A stretch of 64,000 nucleotides of DNA from Aphanothece hegewaldii CCALA 016 (GCF_003007785.1 NZ_PXOH01000005.1:208854-272853), one strand, 5' to 3'. Numbered from the stretch's first letter, positions 26,908 through 37,297 are shown. Numbers and translations: made by a program. The notes: a model not told the origin generated them from the letters alone.

Positions 26908-26936
26908 AACTTAACATATCTTATTAATTTTGACAA
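26908..26936 (-). promoter_or_regulatory. Candidate promoter of the kdp leader
   Basis: On the minus strand TTGTCA (26931-26936) and TAAGTT (26908-26913) are 17 bp apart, placing transcription start ~20 nt before the riboswitch. The -35 is good, the -10 mediocre; an alternative -10 (TAGATA) is 5 bp further on. Confidence 0.4.
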
Positions 26937-26949
26937 GTATCTTTACTCA

Positions 26950-27282
26950 TTATGATAAAGCAATTATTCTCATAACATTATTTTGCAAAAAAGTCAAAAT
27001 TATTTCATAATTATCTCGCAATAAAGATTCTATAGCTTTTGTCGTGCAATTCCCAAGGCGAATCCAAATAATTTTCGGGGGAAACCCTTTAAGGATTAGT
27101 AATTCATTAAAATCAGAATCTTTAGTAACAATCAAGTAATCTTGTAGTTTAGCTGTTTCCCAAATGACCTGATCTGATGCTTGATCTAACCCCATTAAAT
27201 ACAGATGATTAGAATTAGGATATAAATCAACTAAACGCTCAACCAAACGAGGTGATAAATTATGATCGAAAAGTAACTTCAT
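26950..27282 (-). CDS. DUF5615 PIN-like protein (putative toxin)
   Basis: 110 residues. N-terminal KLLFDHNLSPRLVERL with the acidic Asp-x-Asn pattern and the central VTKDSDFNELLILKGFPPKIIWIRLGN are typical of DUF5615, a PIN-like nuclease family usually paired with a DUF433 gene. It probably acts as the toxin of a type II toxin-antitoxin pair, degrading RNA; activity is not shown. Its start overlaps the stop of the upstream DUF433 gene by 1 nt. Upstream of the kdp riboswitch on the same strand, with ~13 bp between its stop and the candidate kdp promoter. Confidence 0.85.
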   Translation of the reverse strand: MKLLFDHNLSPRLVERLVDLYPNSNHLYLMGLDQASDQVIWETAKLQDYLIVTKDSDFNELLILKGFPPKIIWIRLGNCTTKAIESLLRDNYEIILTFLQNNVMRIIALS

Positions 27283-27503
27283 TAGTGAATGATTAACGTT
27301 TGACGTTCACGATCGGCGGCATAGCCTAGACAAGCTAGAATGTCTTCTTGAGTTAAATAGGGAAAGTCTTCTAGGATTTCCTCATACGTCATTCCAGAAG
27401 CTAAATAGGAGAGAACATCATAAACGGTAATTCTCATTCCTCTAATACAAGGTTTTCCACTTCGTTTACCAGCTTCTATGGTTATGATGTCTTGGTATTT
27501 CAT
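27282..27503 (-). CDS. DUF433 protein (putative antitoxin)
   Basis: 73 residues from the ATG giving MKYQDIITIEAGKRSGKPC; an in-frame TTG 18 nt upstream is possible but ATG agrees with the family N-terminus. DUF433 features: GKPCIRGMRITVYDVLSYLA and ILEDFPYLTQEDILACLGYA, a small helix-turn-helix-like fold. In this genome arrangement it is the partner (antitoxin) of the DUF5615 gene directly downstream, with a 1-nt overlap. Complete and intact. Confidence 0.85.
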   Translation of the reverse strand: MKYQDIITIEAGKRSGKPCIRGMRITVYDVLSYLASGMTYEEILEDFPYLTQEDILACLGYAADRERQTLIIH

Positions 27504-27671
27504 GATTTTTACAAAAAGCAATTATCTATAGTTTAGTGTAATTAAATGATCTCTATTTATCCGTTGTACTGCAATGTCAGATTACTGGTCAATACAGGAA
27601 ATGCGAAAAAGGGTTTAGAAACCAAAACCCAACAATCAGATAGGATGGAGTAAGAGTTAAATAGGTGTAGG

Positions 27672-28703
27672 ATGGATTATCGAGAAGCGGGTGTGAATAT
27701 TGAAGCAGGACGCGCTTTTGTTGAGCAAATCCGCAAAAATGTCGAAAGTACCTTCAGAAAGGAGGTAATAGGCGGTTTAGGGGGATTTGGTGGCTATTTT
27801 GAGATACCATCTGGATACAAACAACCTGTTTTGGTTTCGGGAACTGATGGTGTCGGAACTAAACTAAAAATTGCTCATACTCTCGATCGACATGATACAG
27901 TTGGGATCGATTTAGTCGCCATGTGTGTTAATGATGTTCTCACATCGGGCGCAGAACCGCTATTCTTTTTAGATTATCTCGCTACAGGTAAACTATATCC
28001 CCAACAACTCGCCCAAGTCGTCGCGGGTATTGCAGAAGGTTGTCGCTTAAGTGGTTGTGCGTTATTAGGTGGCGAAACGGCGGAAATGCCTGGTTTTTAT
28101 GGTTCGGGTGAATATGATTTAGCGGGTTTTTGTGTGGGAATTGCCGAAAAAAGTCAGCTTTTGGATGGTACAAAAGTACAGTTAGGTGATGTGGCTATTG
28201 GTTTAGCAAGTAAAGGAGTACACAGTAACGGATATAGTCTCGTACGCAAGATTATTGAAACAAAAGGCTATTCTTGGGATTTTTGCCCCGATGAATTAGA
28301 GGGAAAAAGCTTAGGTGAAGTTTTGTTAACACCAACACGCATTTATGTTAAACCGATTTTAGAAGCAATGCAGTCGGGTTTAGATATTCATGGAATGGCG
28401 CATATTACAGGGGGTGGAATACCAGAAAACCTACCGCGTTGTTTAAACTCTAATCAATCGATCCGAGTTCGCTATAATAGTTGGTCTGTACTACCGATTT
28501 TCCAATGGTTAGCCAAAGAAGGAGAAGTAACCCAAGAGGTGATGTATGACACATTTAATATGGGGATCGGTTTTGTCGTGATTGTTTCTCCTGATACTGT
28601 TAAAACAGCGTTAAATTGGTTTACGTCTCAGTCTATTGAAGCTTATGTTATTGGTGAAGTGATCGAAGGTAATAGACAAGTCGAGTTTTATTTTGATGAT
28701 TAG
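27672..28703 (+). CDS. purM: Phosphoribosylformylglycinamidine cyclo-ligase
   Basis: 343 residues, normal PurM (AIR synthetase) length. It catalyses ATP-dependent ring closure of FGAM to AIR in purine synthesis. Motifs: [12 protein letters not shown] at the N-terminus, [61 protein letters not shown] and [12 protein letters not shown]. Ends by overlapping the dnaB start by 8 nt (ATG at 28696 inside the purM end), which implies translational coupling. A degenerate GGGTTT..AAACCC hairpin lies 45 bp upstream. Confidence 0.96.
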   Translation: MDYREAGVNIEAGRAFVEQIRKNVESTFRKEVIGGLGGFGGYFEIPSGYKQPVLVSGTDGVGTKLKIAHTLDRHDTVGIDLVAMCVNDVLTSGAEPLFFLDYLATGKLYPQQLAQVVAGIAEGCRLSGCALLGGETAEMPGFYGSGEYDLAGFCVGIAEKSQLLDGTKVQLGDVAIGLASKGVHSNGYSLVRKIIETKGYSWDFCPDELEGKSLGEVLLTPTRIYVKPILEAMQSGLDIHGMAHITGGGIPENLPRCLNSNQSIRVRYNSWSVLPIFQWLAKEGEVTQEVMYDTFNMGIGFVVIVSPDTVKTALNWFTSQSIEAYVIGEVIEGNRQVEFYFDD

Positions 28704-31296
28704 TGAAAAAAATTTACCCCCGCAAAATATCGAAGCAGAAGAATCGATTTTAGGTGGTATTCTATTAGATCCTCAAGCGATCGGGCGTATCGTCGATTTA
28801 ATTGTTCCCGATGCTTTTTATGTTAAGGCACATAAAGAAATTTATTTAGCTGCGATCGCACTTTATGCCAAAGGAAACCCCACTGATTTGATGACGGTGA
28901 CAGCATGGTTACAAGATCATCATATCCTAGAAGATATTGGGGGAATTGGTCGCATCGTGCAACTGGTAGATCGAACGGTTTCTGCGGTAAATATTGATCG
29001 TTATGCAGCTTTGGTGATGGATAAATATATCCGTCGTCAATTAATTACTGCGGGAAATGAAATAGTAGATTTAGGGTATGATACAACGTTAGAGTTAGAA
29101 AATGTTCTTGATGAGTCAGAGAAAAAAGTTTTTCGTTTAAATCAAGAACGTCCCCAAGAAGGATTAATCCCCATTGGTGATACACTCATTCAAACCTTTA
29201 ATGATATCGAAAAATTACAGGAAGAATCGGTATTACCTGGAATCAAAACAGATTTTTATGATTTAGATGCTCTTACCAGTGGTTTTCAGCGATCGGATCT
29301 AATTATTATTGCTGGAAGACCTTCGATGGGTAAGACCAGTTTTGCTCTAAATGTAGCTCATAATATCGCTCGTGATCAACTTCCTGTAGCGATTTTTAGC
29401 CTAGAAATGTCCAAAGAACAATTAGCACAAAGATTGTTAGCAAGTGAAGCAGAAATCGACAGTAACCGTTTACGTTCAGGACGTTTGACACAAAATGAAT
29501 TTGATCCTTTAGTCAGAGCAATGGGCTCTTTAACTGAGTTACCGATTTATATTGATGATACGTCTAATATAACAATGACGCAAATGCGATCGCAAGTCCG
29601 TCGTTTACAATCAGAACATAAAGAACAATTAGGATTAGTATTAATTGATTATTTACAATTAATGGAAGGAAATAGCGATAACCGAGTTCAAGAACTTTCT
29701 AAAATTACTCGAAGTCTTAAAGGTTTAGCTAGAGAAATGAATGTCCCAGTAATTGCCTTATCGCAGTTAAGTCGTGCTGTTGAATCTCGTAATAATAAGC
29801 GTCCAATGATGTCAGATTTAAGAGAATCAGGATGTTTAGCAGGTGACACTCTTATTACTTTAGCTGATACTAACGAGCAAGTACCCATCCGTAAATTAGT
29901 AGGTAAATCAGGTTTTGCCGTTTGGTCATTAAACGAAACAACTAAAAAATTAGAAAAAGGTGTAGTAACAAATGCTTTTTCAACAGGTATTAAATCTGTT
30001 TTTTGTTTAAAAACAAGTCTTGGACGTTCGATTAAAGCAACAGCTAATCATAAATTTTTAACTATTAATGGATGGAAAAGATTAGATGAATTACAAAAAG
30101 ATGATTACATTGCTTTACCTCGATACATTCCTAGTTCTACATCTTCAACAGTTAGTCATTCAGAATTAGCTCTTTTGGGTCATTTAATTGGAGATGGTTG
30201 TACTTTACCTAGACATTCTATTCAATACACAACTAGAGAATTAGATTTAGCTAATTTAGTTTCCTCTCTAGCTAAAGATGTTTTTGGAAATTTGATTACA
30301 CCTCGAATTTCTCAGGAACATCAATGGTATCAAGTTTATTTACCTGCTAATTATTATTTAACTCATAATTTGAGAAATCCAATTACTGAATGGTTAAATT
30401 ATTTAGGTATTTTTGGCTTAAGATCTTATGAAAAATTTGTGCCTCATCAAATTTTTGAACAGTCTTTAGCAGGAATAACAACTTTTCTGCGGCATCTTTG
30501 GTGTACAGACGGTTCTATTACTCTTGTTAAAGGTAAATCTATCAGACCAATTATTTATTATTCAACTAGCAGCTATCAGTTAGCACAACAGATTCAATCA
30601 TTACTTCTTCGATTTGAAATTAATGCAGTTTTATCGGTACATCCACAAATCGGAAAAGGTCGAGATCAATATCATATAACTATTACTGGTAAACCTGATA
30701 TTGAAAAATTTACTAATTTAATTGGAACTGTTGGTGATTATAAAAATAAATCTTTAAAAGAAATACAAGATTTTTTGCAAAATCATGATCATAATCCTAA
30801 TAAAGATATTTGGCGACAATATGCTGTACCAGCAATGAAAGAAATAGGTTTAACGACTCGACAAATGCAAGCACAATTAGGTAATTCTTATTGTGGTACA
30901 ACACTTTATAAGTCTAATTTAAGTCGTCAACGTTCTGCAAAATTAGCTAATATTGTTCAATCTCCAGAAATAGAAATACTAGCTCATAGTGATATTTATT
31001 GGGATAAAATATCTTCAATAACTTATCAAGGTGAAACAGAAGTTTATGATTTGACTATTGATAAATTACATAATTTTCTGGCTAATGATATTATCGTTCA
31101 TAATTCCATTGAACAGGATGCGGATTTAGTAATTATGTTGTATCGTGATGAATATTATAATCAAGATACAGCAGATCGAGGAGTTGCCGAAGTGATTATT
31201 ACAAAACATAGAAATGGACCGATCGGAACTTTGAAATTATTATTTAAGCCAGAATTAACTAAGTTTTATAATTTACAGAATCGCTCTAATTATTAA
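28696..31296 (+). CDS. dnaB: Replicative DNA helicase DnaB containing an intein
   Basis: 866 residues from ATG 28696 (a TTG 3 nt earlier is possible). The extein portion is ~442 residues, normal for DnaB: N-terminal domain [15 protein letters not shown], Walker [14 protein letters not shown], Walker [11 protein letters not shown], and after the intein [19 protein letters not shown]. An in-frame intein interrupts it between the Gly of RESG and the Ser of SIEQDAD, the same site as in Synechocystis DnaB. After protein splicing it is the hexameric 5'-3' replicative helicase. Overlaps purM by 8 nt. Confidence 0.95.
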   Translation: MISEKNLPPQNIEAEESILGGILLDPQAIGRIVDLIVPDAFYVKAHKEIYLAAIALYAKGNPTDLMTVTAWLQDHHILEDIGGIGRIVQLVDRTVSAVNIDRYAALVMDKYIRRQLITAGNEIVDLGYDTTLELENVLDESEKKVFRLNQERPQEGLIPIGDTLIQTFNDIEKLQEESVLPGIKTDFYDLDALTSGFQRSDLIIIAGRPSMGKTSFALNVAHNIARDQLPVAIFSLEMSKEQLAQRLLASEAEIDSNRLRSGRLTQNEFDPLVRAMGSLTELPIYIDDTSNITMTQMRSQVRRLQSEHKEQLGLVLIDYLQLMEGNSDNRVQELSKITRSLKGLAREMNVPVIALSQLSRAVESRNNKRPMMSDLRESGCLAGDTLITLADTNEQVPIRKLVGKSGFAVWSLNETTKKLEKGVVTNAFSTGIKSVFCLKTSLGRSIKATANHKFLTINGWKRLDELQKDDYIALPRYIPSSTSSTVSHSELALLGHLIGDGCTLPRHSIQYTTRELDLANLVSSLAKDVFGNLITPRISQEHQWYQVYLPANYYLTHNLRNPITEWLNYLGIFGLRSYEKFVPHQIFEQSLAGITTFLRHLWCTDGSITLVKGKSIRPIIYYSTSSYQLAQQIQSLLLRFEINAVLSVHPQIGKGRDQYHITITGKPDIEKFTNLIGTVGDYKNKSLKEIQDFLQNHDHNPNKDIWRQYAVPAMKEIGLTTRQMQAQLGNSYCGTTLYKSNLSRQRSAKLANIVQSPEIEILAHSDIYWDKISSITYQGETEVYDLTIDKLHNFLANDIIVHNSIEQDADLVIMLYRDEYYNQDTADRGVAEVIITKHRNGPIGTLKLLFKPELTKFYNLQNRSNY
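29833..31104 (+). mobile_element. DnaB intein with LAGLIDADG homing endonuclease
   Basis: 424 residues, Cys1 ([10 protein letters not shown]) to HN, followed by extein Ser. Splicing blocks are all visible: block [14 protein letters not shown], block [19 protein letters not shown] (His), block [21 protein letters not shown] with the penultimate His and terminal Asn. Between them are two dodecapeptide-like endonuclease motifs, [10 protein letters not shown] and [10 protein letters not shown], so unlike the Synechocystis DnaB intein family's mini versions used in laboratories this is a full-length element. The second acidic residue is present in each motif, so endonuclease activity is possible. 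More AT-rich than the flanking extein and without HIP1 octamers. Confidence 0.93.
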
Positions 31297-31310
31297 ATTA
31301 GTTTAAGCTT

Positions 31311-32954
31311 ATGCTTGATTTAAAAAATAATTTATTTTCAATGGCAATACCACAAAATAGTTTAGATCGGCGAAAACAGCATCAAATCTTTACACAAAGA
31401 CAATTATATTGGTTTAATTTTTTATTGATTATATTAATCATTTTTGGTATATTTTTTCGTATAATAAATATCGAAAATAAAGTTTATTGGCATGATGAAG
31501 TTTATACATCAATTAGAGCCGGTGGACATTTAGCCGAAGCAATTTATAAAAATGCTTTTAATAATCGCTTTGTTTCAATCAAGGAATTACAAAAGTTTCA
31601 AGATTTTAAACCAGAAAGTACAATATTAGACACAATAAAATCTTTAATTCAAGAAGATCCTCAACATCCTCCTTTTTATTTTATCCTAAGTCGTTATACT
31701 TTATATCTGTTCGGTAATTCATTAACTTATAATCGAATTTTAGCCATTTTTTTTAGTCTTCTCTCAATTCCCTTAATTTATTTATTTTCATTCAATTTAT
31801 TTCAATCTAAATTAATTGCTAGTTTGTCGGCAATTATTTTAAGTTTATCTCCTTTTGATATAATTTTTGCTCAGATTAATCGACAATATAGTTTATTAAC
31901 TTTATTAACGATTCTCAGTAGTTGGATGTTATGGCGCACTCTAAATAAACCAACTTTATTAAACTGGATTTTTTATACTGTAGCTTGTACTTTAGGTCTT
32001 TACACACAACCCTTTTTTTGCTTAACTATTTTTAGTCATTTCTGTTTTATTTTAATTGATTCGTTGATTTTATCAAAAAATAAATCTTATTTAATTCAAT
32101 TTGGTCTATCGATTTTTGTCACAATGATTTTATATAGTCCTTGGATTTATGTATTAATCACAAGATTTCAAAAAGTATTGATGTTAACTAATTGGGTTTA
32201 TTTTAAACAAGGTTTTCTTTTTTTTGTTCAATTATGGTTATTAAATTTTACTTGTTTATTTACAGATTTTTTTGTTGGTATAAATAATCCAATAACTTAT
32301 CTTTATCGCTTATTTTTTATGGCGATAATATTTCTTGCTTTTTATACTCTTTATCGTCAAGTAAATCGAAAAATATTTATTTTCTTATTAACCCTCAGTT
32401 TTGCTCCATTTTTAATCTTACTAATCCCTGACTTATATTCGGGGAGTTTTCGTACTGTCGTCACCCGATATCTAATTCCTTGTTACCCTGGAATACAAAT
32501 AGCAGTAGCTTATTATCTTTCAAAAATCCTCAATCCTTCTAAAATCGGAAAACTAATTTTAATCTTTTTCTTAACCAATGGTATTGTATTTGGTACATTA
32601 ATCACCTTTGCTGAAACATCTTGGGCAAAAGTTCCCAGTTATTATAACGCCGAAACAGCTAAAAAAATTAATGCAGTTTCATCACCTCTAGTTATTAGCG
32701 ATCAAGGTGAGACTTGGACAAATTTAGGTGAAATAATTTCTTTAAGTTATCTCGTCAACAAAGACACCCAATTTTTCTTAACCAGTGATCCACCTAATCT
32801 AGAAAAATTAGAAAATGGATTAAAAGCAAATTCATCGCCTATTCTTGTATTTCAACCCTCCCAAAAACTTAAATCAAGTTTAGAAAACTTAAATTATCGG
32901 TTAGAAAATATTTACGCGCCAGGAAATTTGTACCGACTCGCCAAGAAATCATAA
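31311..32954 (+). CDS. GT39-type (ArnT/PMT-like) membrane glycosyltransferase
   Basis: 547 residues with about eleven membrane helices. An acidic Asp-Glu motif follows the first helix (YWHDEVYTSIRAGG), and HPPFYFILSRYTL then a string of hydrophobic segments match GT-C enzymes of the GT39/ArnT group, which transfer sugars from polyprenyl-phosphate donors on the outer face of the membrane. The soluble C-terminal ~110 residues lie outside the membrane. Starts 14 nt after the dnaB stop. Strongly AT-rich coding. Acceptor unknown; a glycan or protein at the cell surface is likely. Confidence 0.8.
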   Translation: MLDLKNNLFSMAIPQNSLDRRKQHQIFTQRQLYWFNFLLIILIIFGIFFRIINIENKVYWHDEVYTSIRAGGHLAEAIYKNAFNNRFVSIKELQKFQDFKPESTILDTIKSLIQEDPQHPPFYFILSRYTLYLFGNSLTYNRILAIFFSLLSIPLIYLFSFNLFQSKLIASLSAIILSLSPFDIIFAQINRQYSLLTLLTILSSWMLWRTLNKPTLLNWIFYTVACTLGLYTQPFFCLTIFSHFCFILIDSLILSKNKSYLIQFGLSIFVTMILYSPWIYVLITRFQKVLMLTNWVYFKQGFLFFVQLWLLNFTCLFTDFFVGINNPITYLYRLFFMAIIFLAFYTLYRQVNRKIFIFLLTLSFAPFLILLIPDLYSGSFRTVVTRYLIPCYPGIQIAVAYYLSKILNPSKIGKLILIFFLTNGIVFGTLITFAETSWAKVPSYYNAETAKKINAVSSPLVISDQGETWTNLGEIISLSYLVNKDTQFFLTSDPPNLEKLENGLKANSSPILVFQPSQKLKSSLENLNYRLENIYAPGNLYRLAKKS

Positions 32955-33022
32955 AAGTATTACATCTCTTTTAACCGAGACTGCTAAAATTAAGCTGATC
33001 TATTCAGGTCTACCCAGATAAG

Positions 33023-33985
33023 ATGAGAATACTAGCCCTTGTACCTGGAGGAATAGGCGATCAGATCCTATTTTTCCCCACCCTTGAAGACCTTAAGCAG
33101 AACTACAAGAATGCAACAATTGATGTACTTGTAGAACCCCGCGCTAAGTCTGCTTATCGGGTTTGTCCTCATGTTAATGAAATACTACTTTTTGACTACA
33201 AAGACCGTAACGGTTTAGCGGATTATCTAAACCTATTGGGAATTATCCGCGATCGTGAATACGAAATAGCCTTGACTTTGGGGCAACGTTGGACAGTTGG
33301 ATTACTCCTCTGGCTCAATGGTATCCCAACGAGAGTCGGTTACAAAACTAAAAATTCTTGGTTTATCTCAAACCCTGTTCCCCTAAAAACAGAACAGTAC
33401 GCCGCCGATATGTATCATGACTTGTTACAAGGTATCGGCATTAATAACACCTCCCCTCTGCCTAAAATAACCCTTCTCAATGAAGATATTCAATGGGCAT
33501 TAGCTGAACAAAAACGCCTAGAAATTAAAGAGAGTGGTTACATTCTCATTCATGGTGGATCAAGTAAATTAGCTTTAATCAAAGGAATCGATAAAATTTA
33601 TCCCGTGTCACAGTGGCGAGAAATTATCGATGATTTGTTGCAAAAACAGCCCAATATTCCCATTGTGTTACTCAAAGGTCCCGATGATGGCGAATGGGTG
33701 GCACAAATGAAAAACGATCGCCCTAATCTTAAAGTCATTCAACCCCCAGATATTGGAAAACTGGCGGCGATGATTGCCGGGGCTAATTTAATGTTGTGTA
33801 CAGATAGTGCGCCGATGCACTTATCTGTAGCGGTTGGCACATATACGATCGCACTTTTTGGCCCCACTGAAGTAGCAAAACTTTTACCACCATCTCAAGA
33901 TCGCTATATCGGAATACAATCACCTACTGGTAAAATTGCCGATATCAAACCTGAAACCGTTCTTGAACGTATTTGGCGTGGCTAA
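33023..33985 (+). CDS. Glycosyltransferase family 9 (heptosyltransferase-like)
   Basis: 320 residues. GT9 pattern: N-terminal MRILALVPGGIGDQILFFPT, GYILIHGGSSKLA, KVIQPPDIGKLAAMIAGANL and MLCTDSAPMHLSVAVGT then IALFGPTEVAKLLPP. These enzymes add heptose or other sugars from nucleotide donors to LPS-type glycans. It overlaps the next gene, a heptose-bisphosphate phosphatase, by 8 nt, which supports a heptose- or LPS-related role. Confidence 0.9.
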   Translation: MRILALVPGGIGDQILFFPTLEDLKQNYKNATIDVLVEPRAKSAYRVCPHVNEILLFDYKDRNGLADYLNLLGIIRDREYEIALTLGQRWTVGLLLWLNGIPTRVGYKTKNSWFISNPVPLKTEQYAADMYHDLLQGIGINNTSPLPKITLLNEDIQWALAEQKRLEIKESGYILIHGGSSKLALIKGIDKIYPVSQWREIIDDLLQKQPNIPIVLLKGPDDGEWVAQMKNDRPNLKVIQPPDIGKLAAMIAGANLMLCTDSAPMHLSVAVGTYTIALFGPTEVAKLLPPSQDRYIGIQSPTGKIADIKPETVLERIWRG

Positions 33986-34568
33986 ATCAGCAGTTTTTTT
34001 AGATCGGGATGGGGTTCTTAATGTCGAAGCGGGTTATATCCGCCGTGTCGATGATTTAAACCTCATTCCTGGTGTTGCCCAAGCAGTCCGTAAACTCAAT
34101 GACCTAGGGATTTTTTGTTGTTTGGTGTCCAATCAATCGGGGCCAGCCAGAAACTATTATCCCGTCTCCCATGTCGAAGCTTTACATAAGCGTCTTTCAC
34201 AACTTCTTATGCGAGAGGCGGGCGCGAAATTAGATGCTGTTTATTATTGTCCCTATTTGAGTCCCTCCGCCGGGGGAGTCAGTGCAGATTTTACCCGTTG
34301 GAGTACGTGGCGCAAACCCAATACAGGTATGTTAGTCGCGGCTGCTTGGGAATATGATCTTGATCTCAAACAAAGCTTTATGGTGGGAGATAAAGCTACA
34401 GATGTTGATTTAGCCCACAATGCGGGATTAAAAGGAATTCTCGTAAAAACGGGTTATGGAAAAAAAGTTCTTAAAGGCGACTATCAACATCGAACACGCC
34501 CTGATTATATTGCGGCTGATTTAGCAGATGCAGTTAGTTGGATTTGTGATTCTTTGAAGAATGTCTAG
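33978..34568 (+). CDS. gmhB: HAD phosphatase, D-glycero-D-manno-heptose-1,7-bisphosphate 7-phosphatase type
   Basis: 196 residues from GTG 33978 (MAKSAVFLDRDGVLN); a longer TTG start would add residues with no family counterpart. HAD motifs: FLDRDGVLN (nucleophile and acid Asp), SNQSGPAR, and VGDKATDVDLAHNAGLKGIL. The Cys pair in YYCPYLSP suggests the zinc loop of GmhB. Removes the 7-phosphate of heptose-1,7-bisphosphate in ADP/GDP-heptose synthesis; histidinol-phosphatase activity is the main alternative for this family. Start overlaps the GT9 stop (GTGGCTAA), and its stop shares the palindrome CTAG with the convergent gene. Confidence 0.83.
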   Translation: MAKSAVFLDRDGVLNVEAGYIRRVDDLNLIPGVAQAVRKLNDLGIFCCLVSNQSGPARNYYPVSHVEALHKRLSQLLMREAGAKLDAVYYCPYLSPSAGGVSADFTRWSTWRKPNTGMLVAAAWEYDLDLKQSFMVGDKATDVDLAHNAGLKGILVKTGYGKKVLKGDYQHRTRPDYIAADLADAVSWICDSLKNV

Positions 34569-35365
34569 ATTTGACTTGCTTTTCTGAGTTCAAAATAAGC
34601 TTTAACTTCTTCTCGAAGCAATTCATATTTTTGATTAATGGCTTTATATTTGGCTTCAAATTCGATTTTTTGCGTTACTTCTGGTAATTGTTCTGGATTG
34701 TATTTAGCTAATTCTGCGCCAATTAAATTTTCTCGAACAAATTTAAGACATTCTCTTTTTAGTTCTTCGGCATTCTTGACAAGATCGGTAATTTGTGCTA
34801 TTGCTCTTGCATAAACTTCGGCTTGCTGATGATAAACTTCTGAAGATGCCGCCAAGCTTCTAAGTTCTTCTAATTTATCGATTTGTTCATTAAATTCTGT
34901 GATTTGTGGTTCAATTTTACTAATTACTTCTTGGATTGGTATTGAAATTTTTTGCATTAAGTCGAATGTTGAATCCTTAGAACGTTTTTGCACAATTTTA
35001 ACTTGATTTAACTCGTGAGCAAAAACTTTAAAACTAATTCCTTCTTTGGTGAGTTGTGGTGTAACTGATTTAATCAACCAACTCGATTTTTTATAGTTAA
35101 TCGGTATTTTGTATAAGGTTTTCTTCACTTCTTGCTGTTGGGGAATAACTTCAAGAGGAATACTATATTGATTTTGCGATCTTATTTGTAACACTTTTCC
35201 TTGTCTAATCGCTTTTAGCTTTCGCCCAATAAAACCAAAGCGATAAACCGCCTTACTGAGTAATAAAATAGCTAAAGACGTAATTAATGTTGCTAAAACA
35301 ATTGTCCAGTATTGAGTCACTAGATAGAGCAAAGGAATAATCAGTAAAAAAGCGAGCCATTTCAT
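34565..35365 (-). CDS. Membrane-anchored coiled-coil protein, unknown function
   Basis: 266 residues, unrecognised. Two hydrophobic segments lie at the N-terminus (~1-15 and ~18-40), then a basic stretch (RFGIGRKLKAIRQGK-like), a ~60-residue beta-like part and a helical, Glu/Lys-rich C-terminal half (~150-266) that should form coiled coils (EFNEQIDKLEELRSLAASSE). Looks like an inner-membrane anchored scaffold or protease-accessory protein. Convergent with gmhB: the CTAG at 34565-34568 provides the stop codons of both genes. 265 bp of AT-rich DNA upstream with no feature recognised. Confidence 0.65.
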   Translation of the reverse strand: MKWLAFLLIIPLLYLVTQYWTIVLATLITSLAILLLSKAVYRFGFIGRKLKAIRQGKVLQIRSQNQYSIPLEVIPQQQEVKKTLYKIPINYKKSSWLIKSVTPQLTKEGISFKVFAHELNQVKIVQKRSKDSTFDLMQKISIPIQEVISKIEPQITEFNEQIDKLEELRSLAASSEVYHQQAEVYARAIAQITDLVKNAEELKRECLKFVRENLIGAELAKYNPEQLPEVTQKIEFEAKYKAINQKYELLREEVKAYFELRKASQI

Positions 35366-35630
35366 AAGCTATGTTCTTGAGAAGACGAATTTTTCAAGTT
35401 TCGTTGAGAGCAATAACAATATGACACGAAGCTAAAAGACAAAATAGTTTATTAACTATGATATCATTTTTCATTAAAAATAGACTAGATACACTTTTGC
35501 TTTTTCTCTGTGATAGTTACTGATTAGTTTTGTAAAATGATAAAATAAGTCTATTCTTTAGGTTTGTTGAGCAAACACATACAAGAGTTTGGCTTTCCTC
35601 CCTCTACATTAAAAATAGGAGATTATTCTT

Positions 35631-36239
35631 ATGATTAATCAAATTGTTAATGAAAAACCATCTATTTATGAGCAAAGATTTTTATTACCTAGGCGTTACA
35701 ATTGGCAAGAATTTAAAGCGATTCAGACAACATTACAAAAAAATTCTCAAATAAAAATTACTTTTTTAGATGGATGGATTGAGTTAATGACGCTCGGTGA
35801 AGAACATGAGACAATTAAAAGTATTATTGCTTTGCTTTTGGGACTTTATTTTTTAGAAAAAGAGATAGAATTTATACCAGTTGGTAGTTCAACTCGTGAA
35901 GCCCAAGAAAAAGGCGTGTCTTTTGAACCAGACGAATCTTATTATATTGGAGAAAAAAAAGAAAATCCTGACTTTGCTATTGAAGTTAATTTGACAAGTG
36001 GCAGTATTAAAAAATTAGAAAAATATAAACGATTTAAGATTGCTGAAGTTTGGCTTTGGGAAAATAATCAGATTTTGATTTATTGTTTTCGAGAAAGGGA
36101 AAATTATCAAGAGTATGAAAAAGTGGAGCAAAGCGAGTTATTTACTGAGCTTAATTTAGATTTATTTATCCGTTGTGTTTTGATGCCCTCTAAGCTTGAA
36201 GCGATGAAAATATTTAATCAAGCTATTAAAAAAATTTAG
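35631..36239 (+). CDS. Uma2-family (DUF820) protein
   Basis: 202 residues. Uma2 core visible as ELMTLGEEHETIKSII, KGVSFEPDESYYIGE, PDFAIEVNLTSGSIKKLEKY and KIAEVWLWENNQILIY, with the PD and E-x-N/K catalytic-like positions of the PD-(D/E)XK fold. Function unknown. Shine-Dalgarno-like AGGAGA lies ~12 nt before the ATG. No coiled-coil tail, unlike the other Uma2 at 20406. Ends 9 nt before the next gene. Confidence 0.85.
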   Translation: MINQIVNEKPSIYEQRFLLPRRYNWQEFKAIQTTLQKNSQIKITFLDGWIELMTLGEEHETIKSIIALLLGLYFLEKEIEFIPVGSSTREAQEKGVSFEPDESYYIGEKKENPDFAIEVNLTSGSIKKLEKYKRFKIAEVWLWENNQILIYCFRERENYQEYEKVEQSELFTELNLDLFIRCVLMPSKLEAMKIFNQAIKKI

Positions 36240-36248
36240 ATTAGAAAA

Positions 36249-37154
36249 ATGTTATCGAAAATCAAACCTTATTTACGTTGGTTGATCTTAGGAGTAACCT
36301 TATTTTTTGTGGCTTATGCCTTTAAAAAAAATTGGCAAGCGATCGCAACGGTTAGATTGACATCAAAAAGTTTTTTCATTCTTATTATAGCTCTTATCGT
36401 TACTTTATTTGCTCATCTTTGGTCGGGTTGGGTTTGGACTTGGATTCTTAAAGAATTTAAACAAAATGTTTATATAAAATGGGCTTTAAAAATTTATTTA
36501 ATTACAAATTTAGCTAAGTATTTTCCAGGTAATATTGGTCATTTTTATGGAAGAATTGCCGCAGTTCACCAAGCAGGTAGCACAATCGAATCAGCAAGTA
36601 TAAGTGTTTTACTAGAACCTTTACTCATGGCAACAGCAGCCTTGTTTATCGCAATTGTGAGTAGTAGTTTTGGATTGATTGAAATTAATAATTTAGGACT
36701 ACAGTTATTGATTCTTATTGCTATTTTATGTTTAATTCATCCTCGTGTCTTAAATATAGCTTTACAAAAACTCAGCAAGTCGAAAGGAAAACAACTTAAT
36801 TTACCAGCGATTCAATTAAAACAATATTTGTGGTTGCCTTTATTAGGAGAAATAATATTTGTTTTATTACGGGGTTGTGGGTTTTTATTAACTTGGTTAG
36901 CATTGATGAAAATCAATACAGAACAAATTTTACCCTTATTGAGTAGTTTTAGTTTCGCTTGGTTAATGGGGTTAGTAGTACCCGGTGCGCCTGGAGGAAT
37001 GGGTATCTTTGAAGCAACAGCGATCGCCCTTTTAAATCATCAGCATTTCCCCGCAGGTATTTTATTAACAACTGTCGCATTATTTCGAGTGATTAGTATC
37101 TTAGCAGAATTGCTCGGCGCAGGATTAGGACTATTATTAAATCAAGAAAAATAA
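36249..37154 (+). CDS. UPF0104/LPG-synthase-TM-like membrane protein
   Basis: 301 residues with about eight membrane helices, matching the lysylphosphatidylglycerol synthase membrane domain / UPF0104 family. Motifs: NLAKYFPGNIGHFYGRIAAV near helix 3 and VPGAPGGMGIFEATAIAL near the end, the family's two conserved glycine-rich segments. The soluble lysyl-transferase domain of MprF is absent, so a lipid or lipid-linked sugar flippase role is more likely than lipid aminoacylation. 9 nt downstream of the Uma2 gene. Confidence 0.82.
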   Translation: MLSKIKPYLRWLILGVTLFFVAYAFKKNWQAIATVRLTSKSFFILIIALIVTLFAHLWSGWVWTWILKEFKQNVYIKWALKIYLITNLAKYFPGNIGHFYGRIAAVHQAGSTIESASISVLLEPLLMATAALFIAIVSSSFGLIEINNLGLQLLILIAILCLIHPRVLNIALQKLSKSKGKQLNLPAIQLKQYLWLPLLGEIIFVLLRGCGFLLTWLALMKINTEQILPLLSSFSFAWLMGLVVPGAPGGMGIFEATAIALLNHQHFPAGILLTTVALFRVISILAELLGAGLGLLLNQEK

Positions 37155-37297
37155 AATAGAATAAATTTCCTCTCACTCCTTAGTTAGACAACAAAGATAA
37201 TATTGAGCGCATCAGATCAAACCTTAGTCAGATGGTGAAAGACAAAAAGATTTGTCAGATTAATAAATGATGAATTTATTAAATTGCTTCTTGCATA

